From Euperipatoides rowelli (lineage: Eukaryota; Onychophora; Udeonychophora; Euonychophora; Peripatopsidae): a DNA stretch of 10,542 nt. Below the pieces are notes generated by a model. It saw nothing but the letters and a program-made list of their open reading frames with translations, had not been told where the DNA came from and did not search any database. The position numbers and the translations under genes were made by a program. Location: the NCBI GenBank assembly GCA_003024985.2, contig PXIH01S0009055.1; one strand, 5' to 3'. This document shows positions 1 to 7,339 of the stretch, piece after piece (positions within the stretch are counted from its first letter, which is position 1; every line of letters starts with the position of its first letter).

Positions 1-477
1 TTAAAATATTTGTTTATGATAGCCTATTATTATTAAAAACTTTGGTAATAAATAGACTTTGAAATTTGTAAAAATTTAAATTTTTTTAAAGTAAAAAAAA
101 AATAAATGCACATTACCTTATATAATTTTAACTGATAAAACTTATATTTCTAAAAATATAAATACAATATATAAGGTGCAAAAGAGTTGCCCATCCCATA
201 AATAAGGAAGGATTAGGCTTATCCAACTTTAAAAACTTGCATATAATTTGATAAAAAAAAAAAATTAGAGCAAGTTATATAATATAAAATGTGGCCAACA
301 AGACAAATGATAAAAGTCTGTTTCTTTAAAATGTGGCTAAAAAATTATTATAAAATTAAATATTTAAAGAATGTCACAGAACCGCAAATTCCAAATGGTT
401 CATCAATAAATTATTAATAATAAAGTCAACTTAAAACTTGTGAGGAAAAAAAACCTTAAAACCAATAACAACAATAC
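1..477. other. AT-rich non-coding DNA, nothing recognised
   Basis: This stretch is very AT-rich, with many short A and T runs. I see no open frame of useful length, no tRNA boxes and no terminal repeats. A short motif recurs near 287 and 331 (AAATGTGGCCAA and AAATGTGGCTAA), but it is too short to define a repeat. I read it as intergenic or fully decayed transposon DNA. Confidence 0.6.
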
Positions 478-655
478 TGACATCATGGTCCAGTCAGTAG
501 CGATGCTGACTGAATCCATTGTTGAAGACATATGTTGGGATTAGTAAAGGTTCTCGTCCCAGCTGAGCTCGTTATGGAATGATTTTTTTCCCTGACTTCT
601 ACCACCTTGCCAGGATTTTTTAACCAAGTACACCGGCTCAGAAAAGGAACCTGAT
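478..655 (+). mobile_element. SINE-B copy 1, tRNA-derived SINE
   Basis: A short retroposon whose head resembles a tRNA gene, as expected for RNA polymerase III transcription. An A-box-like TGGTCCAGTCAG lies at 486-497 and a degraded B box, GGTTCTCGTCC, at 549-559. The body after the B box (about 560-640) matches, with substitutions, the reverse complement of 7130-7260. Shared blocks include GTTATGGAA, CTTCTA, CCTTGCCAGG, a T run, and AACC followed by GTAC. Two dispersed copies with a common body and tRNA-like boxes make a SINE family the simplest reading. No A tail or 3' hairpin is visible in this copy, so the 3' end is truncated or decayed and the stated end is approximate. The family name is mine. 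Confidence 0.7.
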
Positions 656-798
656 CTCTCTAAATTACTCTCTCTTGTAATTAATTATATTAAATTAAAA
701 ATGGATTTACTGTGAATAATGGGAAATTTTTTTGAAAAAAAACAAAATAAAAAGACCAATAACTTCTGAAACTTAATAATAAAATTTTTTGATGTACA

Positions 799-821
799 GT
801 TCGGTTGGTCTAGTGGTGTAG
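799..821 (+). mobile_element. SINE-A copy 1, left piece (split by DNA transposon)
   Basis: This is the first 23 bases of a tRNA-derived SINE, containing a good A box, TGGTCTAGTGG, at 806-816. The sequence is cut after TGGTGTAG by the DNA transposon that starts at 822 and resumes at 3795. Joining 821 to 3795 gives an A-box to B-box spacing of 55 bases, against 54 in SINE-A copy 2 at 8183-8237. That supports the two pieces having been one SINE. The exact 5' end is inferred from the usual position of the A box in a tRNA. Confidence 0.75.
814..821. repeat. Left target-site duplication, 8 bp
   Basis: TGGTGTAG here is repeated exactly at 3787-3794, directly outside the two ends of the DNA transposon. 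An 8-bp duplication is typical of hAT-type elements and also of P elements. The duplicated bases are part of the tRNA-like head of SINE-A copy 1. Confidence 0.85.
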
Positions 822-946
822 TAGGGGGCAGTGAAAAAACTTTTTTTCTCTAATTGAATTGGCCCATTATGAAAAAGTTGTGATTTCACCCATGTATTAA
901 CCCTGCAAAATTATTTCAATTTTGAATAATATTTAGAGGTGCCCCA
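822..946 (+). repeat. Left terminal inverted repeat of the DNA transposon
   Basis: This arm pairs imperfectly with the reverse complement of 3650-3786. Matching landmarks are the GGG(G/C)GCAGTGAAAA tip, GGCC near 860, GAAAAAGTTG near 870 and GAGGTGCCCCA at 936-946. Long, gapped, AT-rich terminal repeats like this usually hold the transposase binding sites. The inner end is approximate. Confidence 0.8.
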
Positions 947-1085
947 AAGGGTCCAAAGTTTTCTTTCTTTTAATATTAATTGTTTTTTTATTGTTATTGT
1001 ATTCTAATTTTTTTTTTTTTCAAATATTGAAAACTAGTGACAGCAGTATATTTGGCACAAAATAATATTTGTTTACTTCAGTATA

Positions 1086-3300
1086 ATGGCCGAAGAACAA
1101 CCCAAGTCACTGCATACTCCATCTAAACTTATTATTCGCATACATTTGATTCGAAATGATGGTCATCTCAAGGAAACCACAGTAGTGGAAATATCAAAAA
1201 AATTGGTGTTGCATATTGAAGATATATAGGAAAAAAACTTCAACTCCAAAAAATAACTAGTAGAAAAAATTGTGGAAAAAATATTCTATTATCATGCAAA
1301 GTATTTTACAATACTTAAGCCATATAAAGGAAGAAATAGTAGTGATTGTTACAAAAATAAGTTGAAATTGTTTCAACAAGAATCTTAAAAAATTATTTGA
1401 TATAGCCTCTTGTAAATGTATCTTGTCCACATGTGCGTGTAATAAAACCAAAAAAAAACCTATTAAATGAAAGGAAATTCTTGAGAACAACGGTTGGGAA
1501 AGACAAATGATGATAGGGAATATTGATAAGATGGAAACAAAACAGTTGCAACAATAAGAAAAAAGGAATCAAGCAGAGAGCAAACATAAACTATAAGAAC
1601 ATACAACAAAATATTTAAAATCTCATTCGAGCTCCACTAAAGATATAGATGAAATCCAAAATATAGATATGAATGAGATGTCAGGAGACTCAGATAAAAA
1701 TTCAGTAACACCAAATACAGAAGACACTAAAAGGAAGGATCCTATTGTTGTTATAAAAAATACAGTTCGTGATTAAACAGAGACATTCAAATAGATTCAA
1801 AGCTTCCAGAATTAGCATGTGATTGTGACAGGTGGGGTGTGTCAGATCATTCTGCTGCAGTGATTGCTTCAGCTGTACTCCAGGATGTTGGTATTATAAA
1901 TGTGAAAGACCCTAGCAAAATTAGAAGAGAAAGACATAGATACAGGAAGAAATAGAAAGGAAAAGTACTAAACGAGATTAATAATCAAGCTCTTGAAGGA
2001 TTGTACTTTGATGGACGGAAAGATTAAGACAAGAAAGATTGCCCAAAAATCAACCAAGAAATATCATCCTGTAACAGTATTTGAAGAACACATTGTACTA
2101 CTATTGGTGACACATAATTAGTACATGTGTCATCAATGTCTGGTGCTTCTTTGAGCCTTAAAACGAATATCGTTCAATTTTTATTGCAAAATTATATATC
2201 TGCTGACCCATTAGTAGCAGTGGGAAGTGATGAAACAGTTCTTAATACAGGAATTGAAACTGTTGTCATTCGGCAGTTGGAGATGCACATTAACCATTCA
2301 GTTCACTGGTTTCTGTGCCTTCTCCACATGAACAGACTACCACTGAGGCACTTGCTCTTCATTTGGATGGATCAACTCAGGGTCCCAAATCATTCTCTGG
2401 ACCCATTGGGAAATCGTTAGGCTCATGTGATTGACTGGTTAAACAATTTGAAAAGATTGAGGGAAACAAACTGCCAGAAGTTGTTTTAAAGGTCCTTAGT
2501 AGTGATCAGAATTATTTTTATGAAATTTGTCAAACTGTTATGTCTGGGAAATGCTCCCTAGAATTAAGTAATCGCCAACCAGGACCAGTGGTCCATACTC
2601 GATGGCTCACAACTGCCAGCAGGATCCTTTGGTAATATGTTTCTGATGAAAATGCATTACAGAATCTACAACAACTTGTAACTTTTATTGTTAAAGTATA
2701 TGCTCCACTCTGGTTTTGAGATAAAGACAAAATCTTCAGTCTCAGAAGGTGCACACCATCTATGAAAAATGATAATGTATTCAAGATATTTGGAGGCTGA
2801 GCTAAGAGAAATCATAGATCCGGTAATTCAGAGAAATGCATTTTTCACTCATCCAGAAAATCGTTTGTTAGCCATAATGTCAGATGAAAGAGAGTATGTT
2901 TGAAAGTTGGCATTCCGTAAGTGGTATCTGCAAGAAGGTCAAATGTCCAAACATCAGCCAGTATCAGAAAATTCAAAGTTCCAACCTTAAACTTCAGAGC
3001 AAATGACTATATTGATATGATAAACTGGATGTCTACTGACAAATTAGAACCTCCATTGACAAGATCTATTAAACAAGAAGAATATTGGAGAGCTTTCTGA
3101 CTGCTAATGAGACCTCACCTACATTGGAATTTTCAAATTTTCCATGCCACACACATGCAGTAGAAGATGTATTCGACTGGTGACTAAAGCTTCTCCTGCA
3201 GTTTGTGGAAAACACTAAGATGTATATTATTCGATCAAGACTCAAGTCAAGAACAGTAATGAAATGTTACAACACAAAAACAGATTATAATTTACAGTGA
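1086..3300 (+). pseudogene. Degraded transposase of the hAT-like element
   Basis: This is the element's transposase, now broken by many stops and frameshifts. The first frame runs from the ATG at 1086 (MAEEQPKS) to a stop at 1227-1229. A cysteine-rich CKCILSTCAC follows at 1411-1440, then ERQMMIGNIDK near 1500. A conserved block, WGVSDHSAAVIASAVLQD, lies at about 1831-1890. Candidate catalytic acidic sites are the D of FDGRKD (2007-2024), the D of VAVGSDE (codon 2229-2231, in the longest surviving frame, 2127-2420) and the E of CHTHAVE (codon 3163-3165). That order fits an RNase H-fold DD(E/D) transposase. CLLHMNRLPLRHL follows the second D, and HTRWLTTASRIL lies near 2595. A complete protein would be roughly 700 residues. 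From memory of the family, the WGVSD-like, FDGRKD and CLLH-LPLRH blocks recur in uncharacterised proteins of aphids and cnidarians. The assignment of catalytic residues is inference. Confidence 0.8.
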
Positions 3301-3425
3301 ATCTATATGATTTGTCATTTTTTAAATATAACACAAAAACAAAATTATTTTGTATAATATACATTTACAGTTATTACACTAAAAAAAATAATAAAAACAA
3401 TTATTACAGAAATAAATGTAAATAA

Positions 3426-3760
3426 AAATAAACAAACTTGAAATCTACTTTTTTTTTAAATGTCACATAATGAGGGTTCTTGGGGCACCTCAAGATTTCA
3501 AACTAGATGTTTCACATTTTTACACATTATTAATGATATATGGTTTCAACTTTTCCACACCAGGCCATACATAATTTTTAAAAATGCAAAAAATATAAAT
3601 AAACTAGAAAATTACCTTTTTTCGAAAAATGTCACATAATGAGGGTTCTTGCTGCACCTCAAGATTTCAAACTAGATGTTTCAAATTTTAACACATTGTT
3701 ATTGATATATGACTACAACTTTTCCACACCAGGCCATACTTAATTTTGAAAAAATTGCAA
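3426..3760 (+). repeat. Two tandem units of about 169 bp in the transposon's 3' end
   Basis: Unit 1 (about 3426-3590) and unit 2 (about 3597-3760) are close copies. Both contain TGTCACATAATGAGGGTTCT (3461 and 3630), then a CACCTCAAGATTTCAAAC segment, then ACTTTTCCACACCAGGCCATAC. The spacing is 169 bases at the first shared motif. Unit 1 has TTGGGGCACCTC and unit 2 TTGCTGCACCTC. The left terminal repeat carries GAGGTGCCCCA, matching unit 1 better. This is either a duplication of the subterminal region or a deliberate repeat of transposase binding sites, as seen in some DNA transposons. Confidence 0.85.
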
Positions 3761-3786
3761 AATGTCATTATTTTCACTGCGCCCTA
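3650..3786 (-). repeat. Right terminal inverted repeat of the DNA transposon
   Basis: Read on the minus strand this arm starts TAGGGCGCAGTGAAAATAA and follows the left arm with gaps down to GAGGTGC at 3650-3660. It overlaps the second tandem unit. The last six bases, GCCCTA, sit immediately before the right copy of the 8-bp target duplication. Confidence 0.8.
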
Positions 3787-4018
3787 TGGTGTAGTCTGTT
3801 GGCTTCCGGATTTTGTGCATATAAGGGATTGAGGGTTCAATCCTGGGCAGCCCGAGTGCTGGAAAATGGTGAATTTTCTTTAGTCACCAGTAAGCACCGG
3901 GGGAGTTTTTCTCATTTATTTGTCAAACCGACATTGTAAAATAACTATCCTTTGTACATATGTTAATAAAGGTTCGTTTCACCCCCTGTGTGGGGTGAAA
4001 CATATTTTTAAAAAAAAT
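3787..4018 (+). mobile_element. SINE-A copy 1, right piece with B box, hairpin and tail
   Basis: After the 8-bp duplication (3787-3794) the SINE continues with TCTGTTGG and TTTGTGCATATAAGGG, then a perfect B box, GGTTCAATCC, at 3834-3843, and CTGGGCAGC. Copy 2 at 8176 shares TTTGTGCATATAA, TTCRATCCTGGGCAGC and a GAAAAT, then AATTTTCTTT body. The 3' part holds AATAAAGG near 3965, a perfect hairpin at 3976-4001 and an A-rich tail to about 4018. This is a tRNA-derived SINE and not a tRNA gene: the acceptor stem does not close and the body is long. A 76-codon open frame across it is fortuitous. Confidence 0.8.
3976..4001 (+). repeat. Perfect hairpin in the SINE-A 3' end
   Basis: GTTTCACCCC at 3976-3985 pairs exactly with GGGGTGAAAC at 3992-4001 around a 6-base loop, CTGTGT. 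It follows an AATAAAGG and precedes an A-rich tail. In some SINE/LINE pairs a 3' hairpin is what the partner LINE reverse transcriptase recognises; that role here is inference. Confidence 0.85.
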
Positions 4019-4161
4019 TGCTAAAAATCCCCCTCCACTTTGCCACTAAAGTCGGTTAAGCACAATCAACATTTGTAAAGGACTAGATTTAAATTTTGTA
4101 TTCTACTGCAATGAATCCAAAACTTTTACTCATTTCCTGGAAAAACATGAATTTTTAGTTA

Positions 4162-4343
4162 TGTCACTGTTGCAGAAAATGAGTGAGATTATGTACAAAC
4201 AAATCATCTAGTACAAGTTTATTTCTACCTCCTTCATTGACCTCTTGCGTCTGTAACCAAAGGAAACAGGCTCTAACACAATTTTTCTTAGCCCCTCCTG
4301 AACTGTCAAAGATGATATTCTTGTGGTAACAATTACCATAATA
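4162..4343 (-). repeat. Probable 3' LTR of the gypsy element, partial
   Basis: This lies directly downstream of the polypurine tract on the minus strand. It contains an AATAAA polyadenylation-like signal (complement at 4218-4223) in the context AATAAACTTGTAC, as usual for the R region of an LTR. The far end reads GTGACA on the minus strand, giving the expected CA terminus near 4162. The near end lacks a clear TG. At about 180 bp it is short, and no second copy exists in the window to confirm the limits. Confidence 0.55.
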
Positions 4344-4353
4344 CCTTCCCCCT
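4344..4353 (-). other. Polypurine tract of the gypsy element
   Basis: On the minus strand this reads AGGGGGAAGG, a purine-only run at the end of the internal region just before the LTR. This is where plus-strand DNA synthesis would be primed. It is assigned from position and composition. Confidence 0.6.
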
Positions 4354-4389
4354 AATGTTTATAGGTTAATCATTGGGGGGGGGGGTGTC

Positions 4390-4610
4390 GGGTATTGTAG
4401 AGTTCCTTGTAGGTGACCCTTAGAGTGGTCCATGGGTTTATCTTATAGAGAACCCTGTGTAGTGGTCTGTGGTTTGTCTACTGGCATACTTCCTACTGTT
4501 TGTGGAATGGCTGGCATGACAGGCTGTGTAGTTGGTTCATTTCGAAAGTCTAGGGTTGACATATCATCTTGTATTGGAGGTGTCCCTGAAGTTTTGCCGA
4601 GATAATTGAA
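4390..4610 (-). pseudogene. C-terminal Pro/Thr-rich tail of gypsy pol
   Basis: A minus-strand frame of about 50 codons stays open here (for example TSGTPPIQDDMSTLDFRN), rich in Pro, Thr, Gln and Met, and ends at a stop near 4445. Such low-complexity tails after the integrase are common in gypsy elements of this layout. It is adjacent to an 11-base G run at 4375-4385. There is no catalytic motif, so the assignment rests on position between the integrase and the polypurine tract. Confidence 0.5.
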
Positions 4611-4850
4611 TTTAATCTACCTAGCTAACTACCAATTATTCTCATAAGCAGTCTGGTAGAATTATACCGGGCCACCCCACCCAAGTTATACTGTAGGTGG
4701 AATTTACGGACACTCAACCGTGCAACAGAGGCAATGGGAATGCCGGACTATAGGGACTAAGACACTTCTGAACAAATCAGCCGACTATTTAAGCAATCAT
4801 ATTCAGACTAGACGCGTCCCTAGACACATGCTCCTTTGGTGAGATAAGAG
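4611..4850. other. Unassigned, less AT-rich block inside the gypsy tail
   Basis: About 240 bases between the integrase GPY/F-like module and the Pro/Thr-rich tail. It is visibly richer in G and C and in CpG than its surroundings (for example GACGCGTCC, GCCGGAC, ACCGGGCC). No frame continues through it, and I see no convincing tRNA boxes or terminal repeats. It may be divergent tail sequence of the same element or a small insertion. Confidence 0.4.
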
Positions 4851-4859
4851 GGTCGTAGT

Positions 4860-5640
4860 TGGTTAAAATGGCATTTTGACCTCTCATCCGTCCTTCAAAA
4901 TGACTTTAAATGTCACTGGGGACAATATGGCTTTAATATGTTCTTCCACCCATCTGTCTTATTATGTTTTCCATAGGGGTGGGCTAATATTTCTTGACCT
5001 ACTTTATAATTGTTTTTGAAGGCTATTTGAGGTACAATGGGTAAGGGGTTCACTTTTTTGTAGGCGCTCTCTAAGTGGTCGGCCAAGAACCATTTAAGCA
5101 GGAAATGCCTTTAGTGTTGGGTGAGGTGATGTCATCTATTTTGTTCAGTAATCTTTTTGCAATATCGACAAACCTTTCAGCTTGGCCATTGCTAGCCAGA
5201 TGGCCTGGTGCAAATTTGTACAAAATAGTTCAAATGTTCAAATTCATTTGAAGTGAAAGGTGTGCCATTATCAGAGTTTATATGCTCTGGAAAGCCATAC
5301 TTACAAAGCATTCTTCAAGGGTTTGCATGATAGAAAAAGAATCAGCCTTTTGAAGTGCTTGTATTTCAGGACACTTTGAAAAGCTATCTACTGTTACCAA
5401 GAACATTTTATTTTTATATGGTCCCATGAGGTCTATGTGAAGGTGGGTCCATGGTCTTGTGGGGTGTATCCATGGGTGTAAGGTTGCTTTTGGTGGGTCT
5501 TTTTGTTGGAGTTGGCTTGTCCAACACAACTTTGCTCCATTTTCAATTTGCTTGTTTATGTTGGGCCACCAACAAATTGACCTTGCACTGAAGAATGTAA
5601 TGCATTTGGAATAACAACTCTGAGTCCCCAAAAGATACAG
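4860..5640 (-). pseudogene. Gypsy integrase remnant
   Basis: The integrase domain inserts the element DNA into the host genome. Its longest frame runs from 5631 to 5278. It begins in the zinc-binding region (SICWWPNINKQIE, then CWTSQ, where the second zinc-binding Cys appears replaced by Ser). It continues into the core, where the first catalytic Asp is in HIDLMGP (codon 5431-5433). The second Asp is in SDNGTPF (codon 5270-5272) and the Glu in NGQAER (codon 5176-5178), about 31 codons away instead of the usual 35, with stops between. A GPY/F-like module follows near 4870-4970 (PVTFKVILKDG, then HFNQLRP after a frameshift). Confidence 0.88.
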
Positions 5641-5769
5641 CCTTCTTGTATGCTGAGTTGTTCCCTTATTTGGATCAATTCTAATAATATATTGTCACTT
5701 TTATCATTAATTTTTGACCATCTATGTTTTGTAAGTAGTTATATACTATATTTAATTGGGAATTTAGTT

Positions 5770-6480
5770 TATTTTACTCAGCAATGTCTGTTTTTGTTCA
5801 TCGAAAGTGATCATTTTCTTAAATGAAAAAAAATTTATCAAAATTTTCCTCATTTGTTGATTCACCTTTAATGGGAAGTCGTATTGCGTCCACATTTGAA
5901 AATTCCTTTGACGGCTTATATTTTATATCAAACGCATATCCTGCTAGGATAAGTGCACAGCATTGTAGACATGAAGTGGCAAGCATTGGCACTTATTTTC
6001 CTGCATTAAATATCATTGTTAGCGGTTTGTGATCAGTGTAAAGTGTAAGTTTCTGCCAAAAATATATTTGTGTAACTTTTTAACTGCAAATATTATGCTT
6101 AATGCCTCCCAGTCGAATTGGAAATAGTTCCTTTCTGTAGCAGACAGTGAGCTCGATACAAACATCACAGATTTCTCTGAGCTATCGGAAAATGATGTGC
6201 AGCACCACTCCTATGCCATATGGTGATGTGTCTGCTCTAGAATTAATGGCTTGGACGGGTCATAGTGTGTAAGGACTCTGTCTGATGTTAAAGTTTTTTT
6301 AATTAATTCAAATTCCTTTGACAGGACTCATTCCAGTTCCAAGCAATTTTAGTGCTTAATAAGCTATTTAAATGAGTGATTTTAGTAGCGAGATCAGGTA
6401 CAAAATTTCTGTAGTATCATAAAAGTCCAATATTTGATGATGCAGTATCAGCCAGCAATGCTTTTAATTTAGCAGGATTT
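5770..6480 (-). pseudogene. Gypsy RNase H and connection region, degraded
   Basis: RNase H removes the RNA strand during reverse transcription. On the minus strand the connection region is recognisable by GVKKNPAKLKALL near 6450-6490, followed by YYRNFVPDL after a stop. The first catalytic Asp is in ADTSPYGIGVVL at about 6200-6240, in a frame shifted from its upstream part. ATERNYFQFDWEALSIIFAV, with the conserved Glu-Ala of the RNase H core, follows at about 6080-6140, then KKLHKYIFGRNLHF. The region toward 5770 is poorly conserved and leads into the integrase. Several stops and frame changes are present. Confidence 0.82.
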
Positions 6481-6489
6481 TTTTTTTAC

Positions 6490-7019
6490 TCCTAGCTCAC
6501 TTATTACATGGCCCATATATAACTTACTACTTGACTTTTTAAAAACTTGCATTTGTCTAAATTAAGTTGTATGTTGTTTTCTAGTAATATTTTGAAAATT
6601 TTATTTAGGTCAACAAAATGTGATGTAACATCGGTACTGGCTATTAGAATGTCATCCAGATAGCATACTACATTGTTTTGTTTTTTTAAAACGTTGAATG
6701 TTGTCCATTCGACCTTAAAAAATAGCAATAGAAGACAATATCCCAAAAGCTAAATGGCTAACCACAAATAAACCTAGATAAGTGTTTATCGTTAGGAGCT
6801 CTGCGGATTTATTATCCATCTTTACCTGCTGGTATGCTAGTGCCATATCGAGTTTGAAAAATATTTTACCATTGGATAGTTTTGCAAGCATGTCTTCTAT
6901 AATGGGGAGTGGATAATATTGGTTTAATCCAACTTTATATTCCGCACAATTTCTAAGAGTTCCATTTTTCTTCAATATGGGAACAATCAGAGCAGCCCAT
7001 CTAGAAAACCTTATAGGAG
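6490..7019 (-). pseudogene. Gypsy reverse transcriptase remnant
   Basis: Two overlapping minus-strand frames cover most of the polymerase. The first (6975-6715) has KKNGTLRNCAEYKVGLNQ and YPLPIIEDML, then FFKLDMALAYQQVKMD with the first catalytic Asp at codon 6847-6849. The second (6746-6504) has YLDD at 6651-6662, which holds the other two catalytic Asp residues, and HFVDLNKIFKILLENNIQLN. A frameshift separates them. Upstream, WAALIVPIL near 6980-7010 is the usual run-in. The fingers are interrupted by SINE-B copy 2: the preceding VEKELKKITATE lies beyond the insert at about 7340-7375. Confidence 0.92.
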
Positions 7020-7030
7020 TAATAATATTG
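7020..7030. repeat. Left target-site duplication of SINE-B copy 2
   Basis: TAATAATATT here resembles TAATTATATT at 7329-7338, with one mismatch in ten. The two flank the SINE. Removing the insert and one repeat brings the two halves of the reverse transcriptase reading back together, give or take a base. Confidence 0.65.
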
Positions 7031-7328
7031 TTTTTTTTTTTTTTAAATAAAGTTACCTGTCAGTGACAGGTAAGCCTTTATTTTAATGATGTTAATGCAT
7101 TTCCATTACTGGTTAATAATAACATTTTTCTTACTACAGTTCTTGCGTTCTTGCGGTGAGGAGGAAGCGTACCGGGTTAAAAAAAACCTGGCAAGGTATA
7201 GAAGCCAGGGGAAAAACCTTTCCATAACTGCATCAACTGAGACACGAACCTGGAAATGTCTTCAGCTTATGTCGTCATTCTTGCTTAAACAACCTGTATT
7301 GCTACATATCGTGCCACAAGGATGAGAC
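7031..7328 (-). mobile_element. SINE-B copy 2 inserted in the gypsy reverse transcriptase
   Basis: On the minus strand the element begins near 7328 with an A-box-like TGGCACGATATGTAGC. A B box, GGTTCGTGTCTC, lies at about 7240-7252. The body (GTTATGGAAAGG, CCTTGCCAGG, a T run, AACCCGGTAC) matches SINE-B copy 1 at 560-640. The 3' end holds AAATAAAGG, a perfect hairpin and a 14-base A tail (T run at 7031-7044). It is flanked by an imperfect duplication of about 10 bases. A 79-codon + strand open frame across it (7086-7325) is a by-product. This copy looks the least decayed SINE in the window. Confidence 0.85.
7045..7083 (-). repeat. Long hairpin in the SINE-B 3' end
   Basis: TTACCTGTCA at 7053-7062 pairs exactly with TGACAGGTAA at 7064-7073 around a single G. 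The stem then extends with AAATAAAG (7045-7052) against CTTTATTT (7076-7083), with a two-base GC bulge. On the SINE strand the order is AATAAAGG, hairpin, A tail, the same as at the 3' end of SINE-A copy 1. Confidence 0.88.
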
Positions 7329-7339
7329 TAATTATATTC

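Larger units (their letters stand above)
822..3786 (+). mobile_element. hAT-like DNA transposon, 2,965 bp, defective
   Basis: A cut-and-paste DNA transposon with both ends present. The left end reads TAGGGGGCAGTGAAAA and the right end, read inward on the minus strand, TAGGGCGCAGTGAAAA. The similarity continues with gaps for about 125-137 bases on each side, including a shared GGCC, then GAAAAGTTG, then GAGGTGC motif. It is bounded by an 8-bp duplication. It encodes one degraded transposase-like protein in the expected orientation. The TAGGG end and 8-bp duplication suggest hAT or a relative. I recognise the protein as a widespread uncharacterised transposase-like family but cannot place it in a superfamily from motifs alone. 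With many stops it cannot supply its own transposase. Confidence 0.85.

Noticed and set aside
1257-1587. Two overlapping minus-strand open frames rich in Phe and Leu
   Set aside because: They are antisense to A-rich transposase coding sequence; hydrophobic runs are expected from T-rich complement.
2530-2784. 84-codon minus-strand open frame
   Set aside because: It is antisense to the transposase remnant, whose motifs read on the + strand here.
3787-3860. Possible functional tRNA gene, given good A and B boxes
   Set aside because: The head is split by the transposon, no acceptor stem closes, and the sequence continues into a SINE body and tail.
3709-3939. 76-codon + strand open frame starting near the transposon's right end
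   Set aside because: It crosses the transposon boundary, the target duplication and the SINE head, so it has no common origin and resembles no protein.
3976-4001. Hairpin as a bacterial-type transcription terminator
   Set aside because: It is followed by A and not T on the SINE strand, and the context is a eukaryotic SINE.
4780-4815. TATTTAAG followed by TCAGACT as a possible TATA plus initiator promoter
   Set aside because: The spacing is too short for a normal core promoter, and such words are frequent by chance in AT-rich DNA; no gene lies downstream on that strand.
5823-6032. 69-codon + strand open frame
   Set aside because: It is antisense to the RNase H and linker remnant of the gypsy element and has no features of its own.
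7086-7325. 79-codon + strand open frame in the gypsy region
   Set aside because: It is antisense to SINE-B copy 2, which explains the sequence fully.
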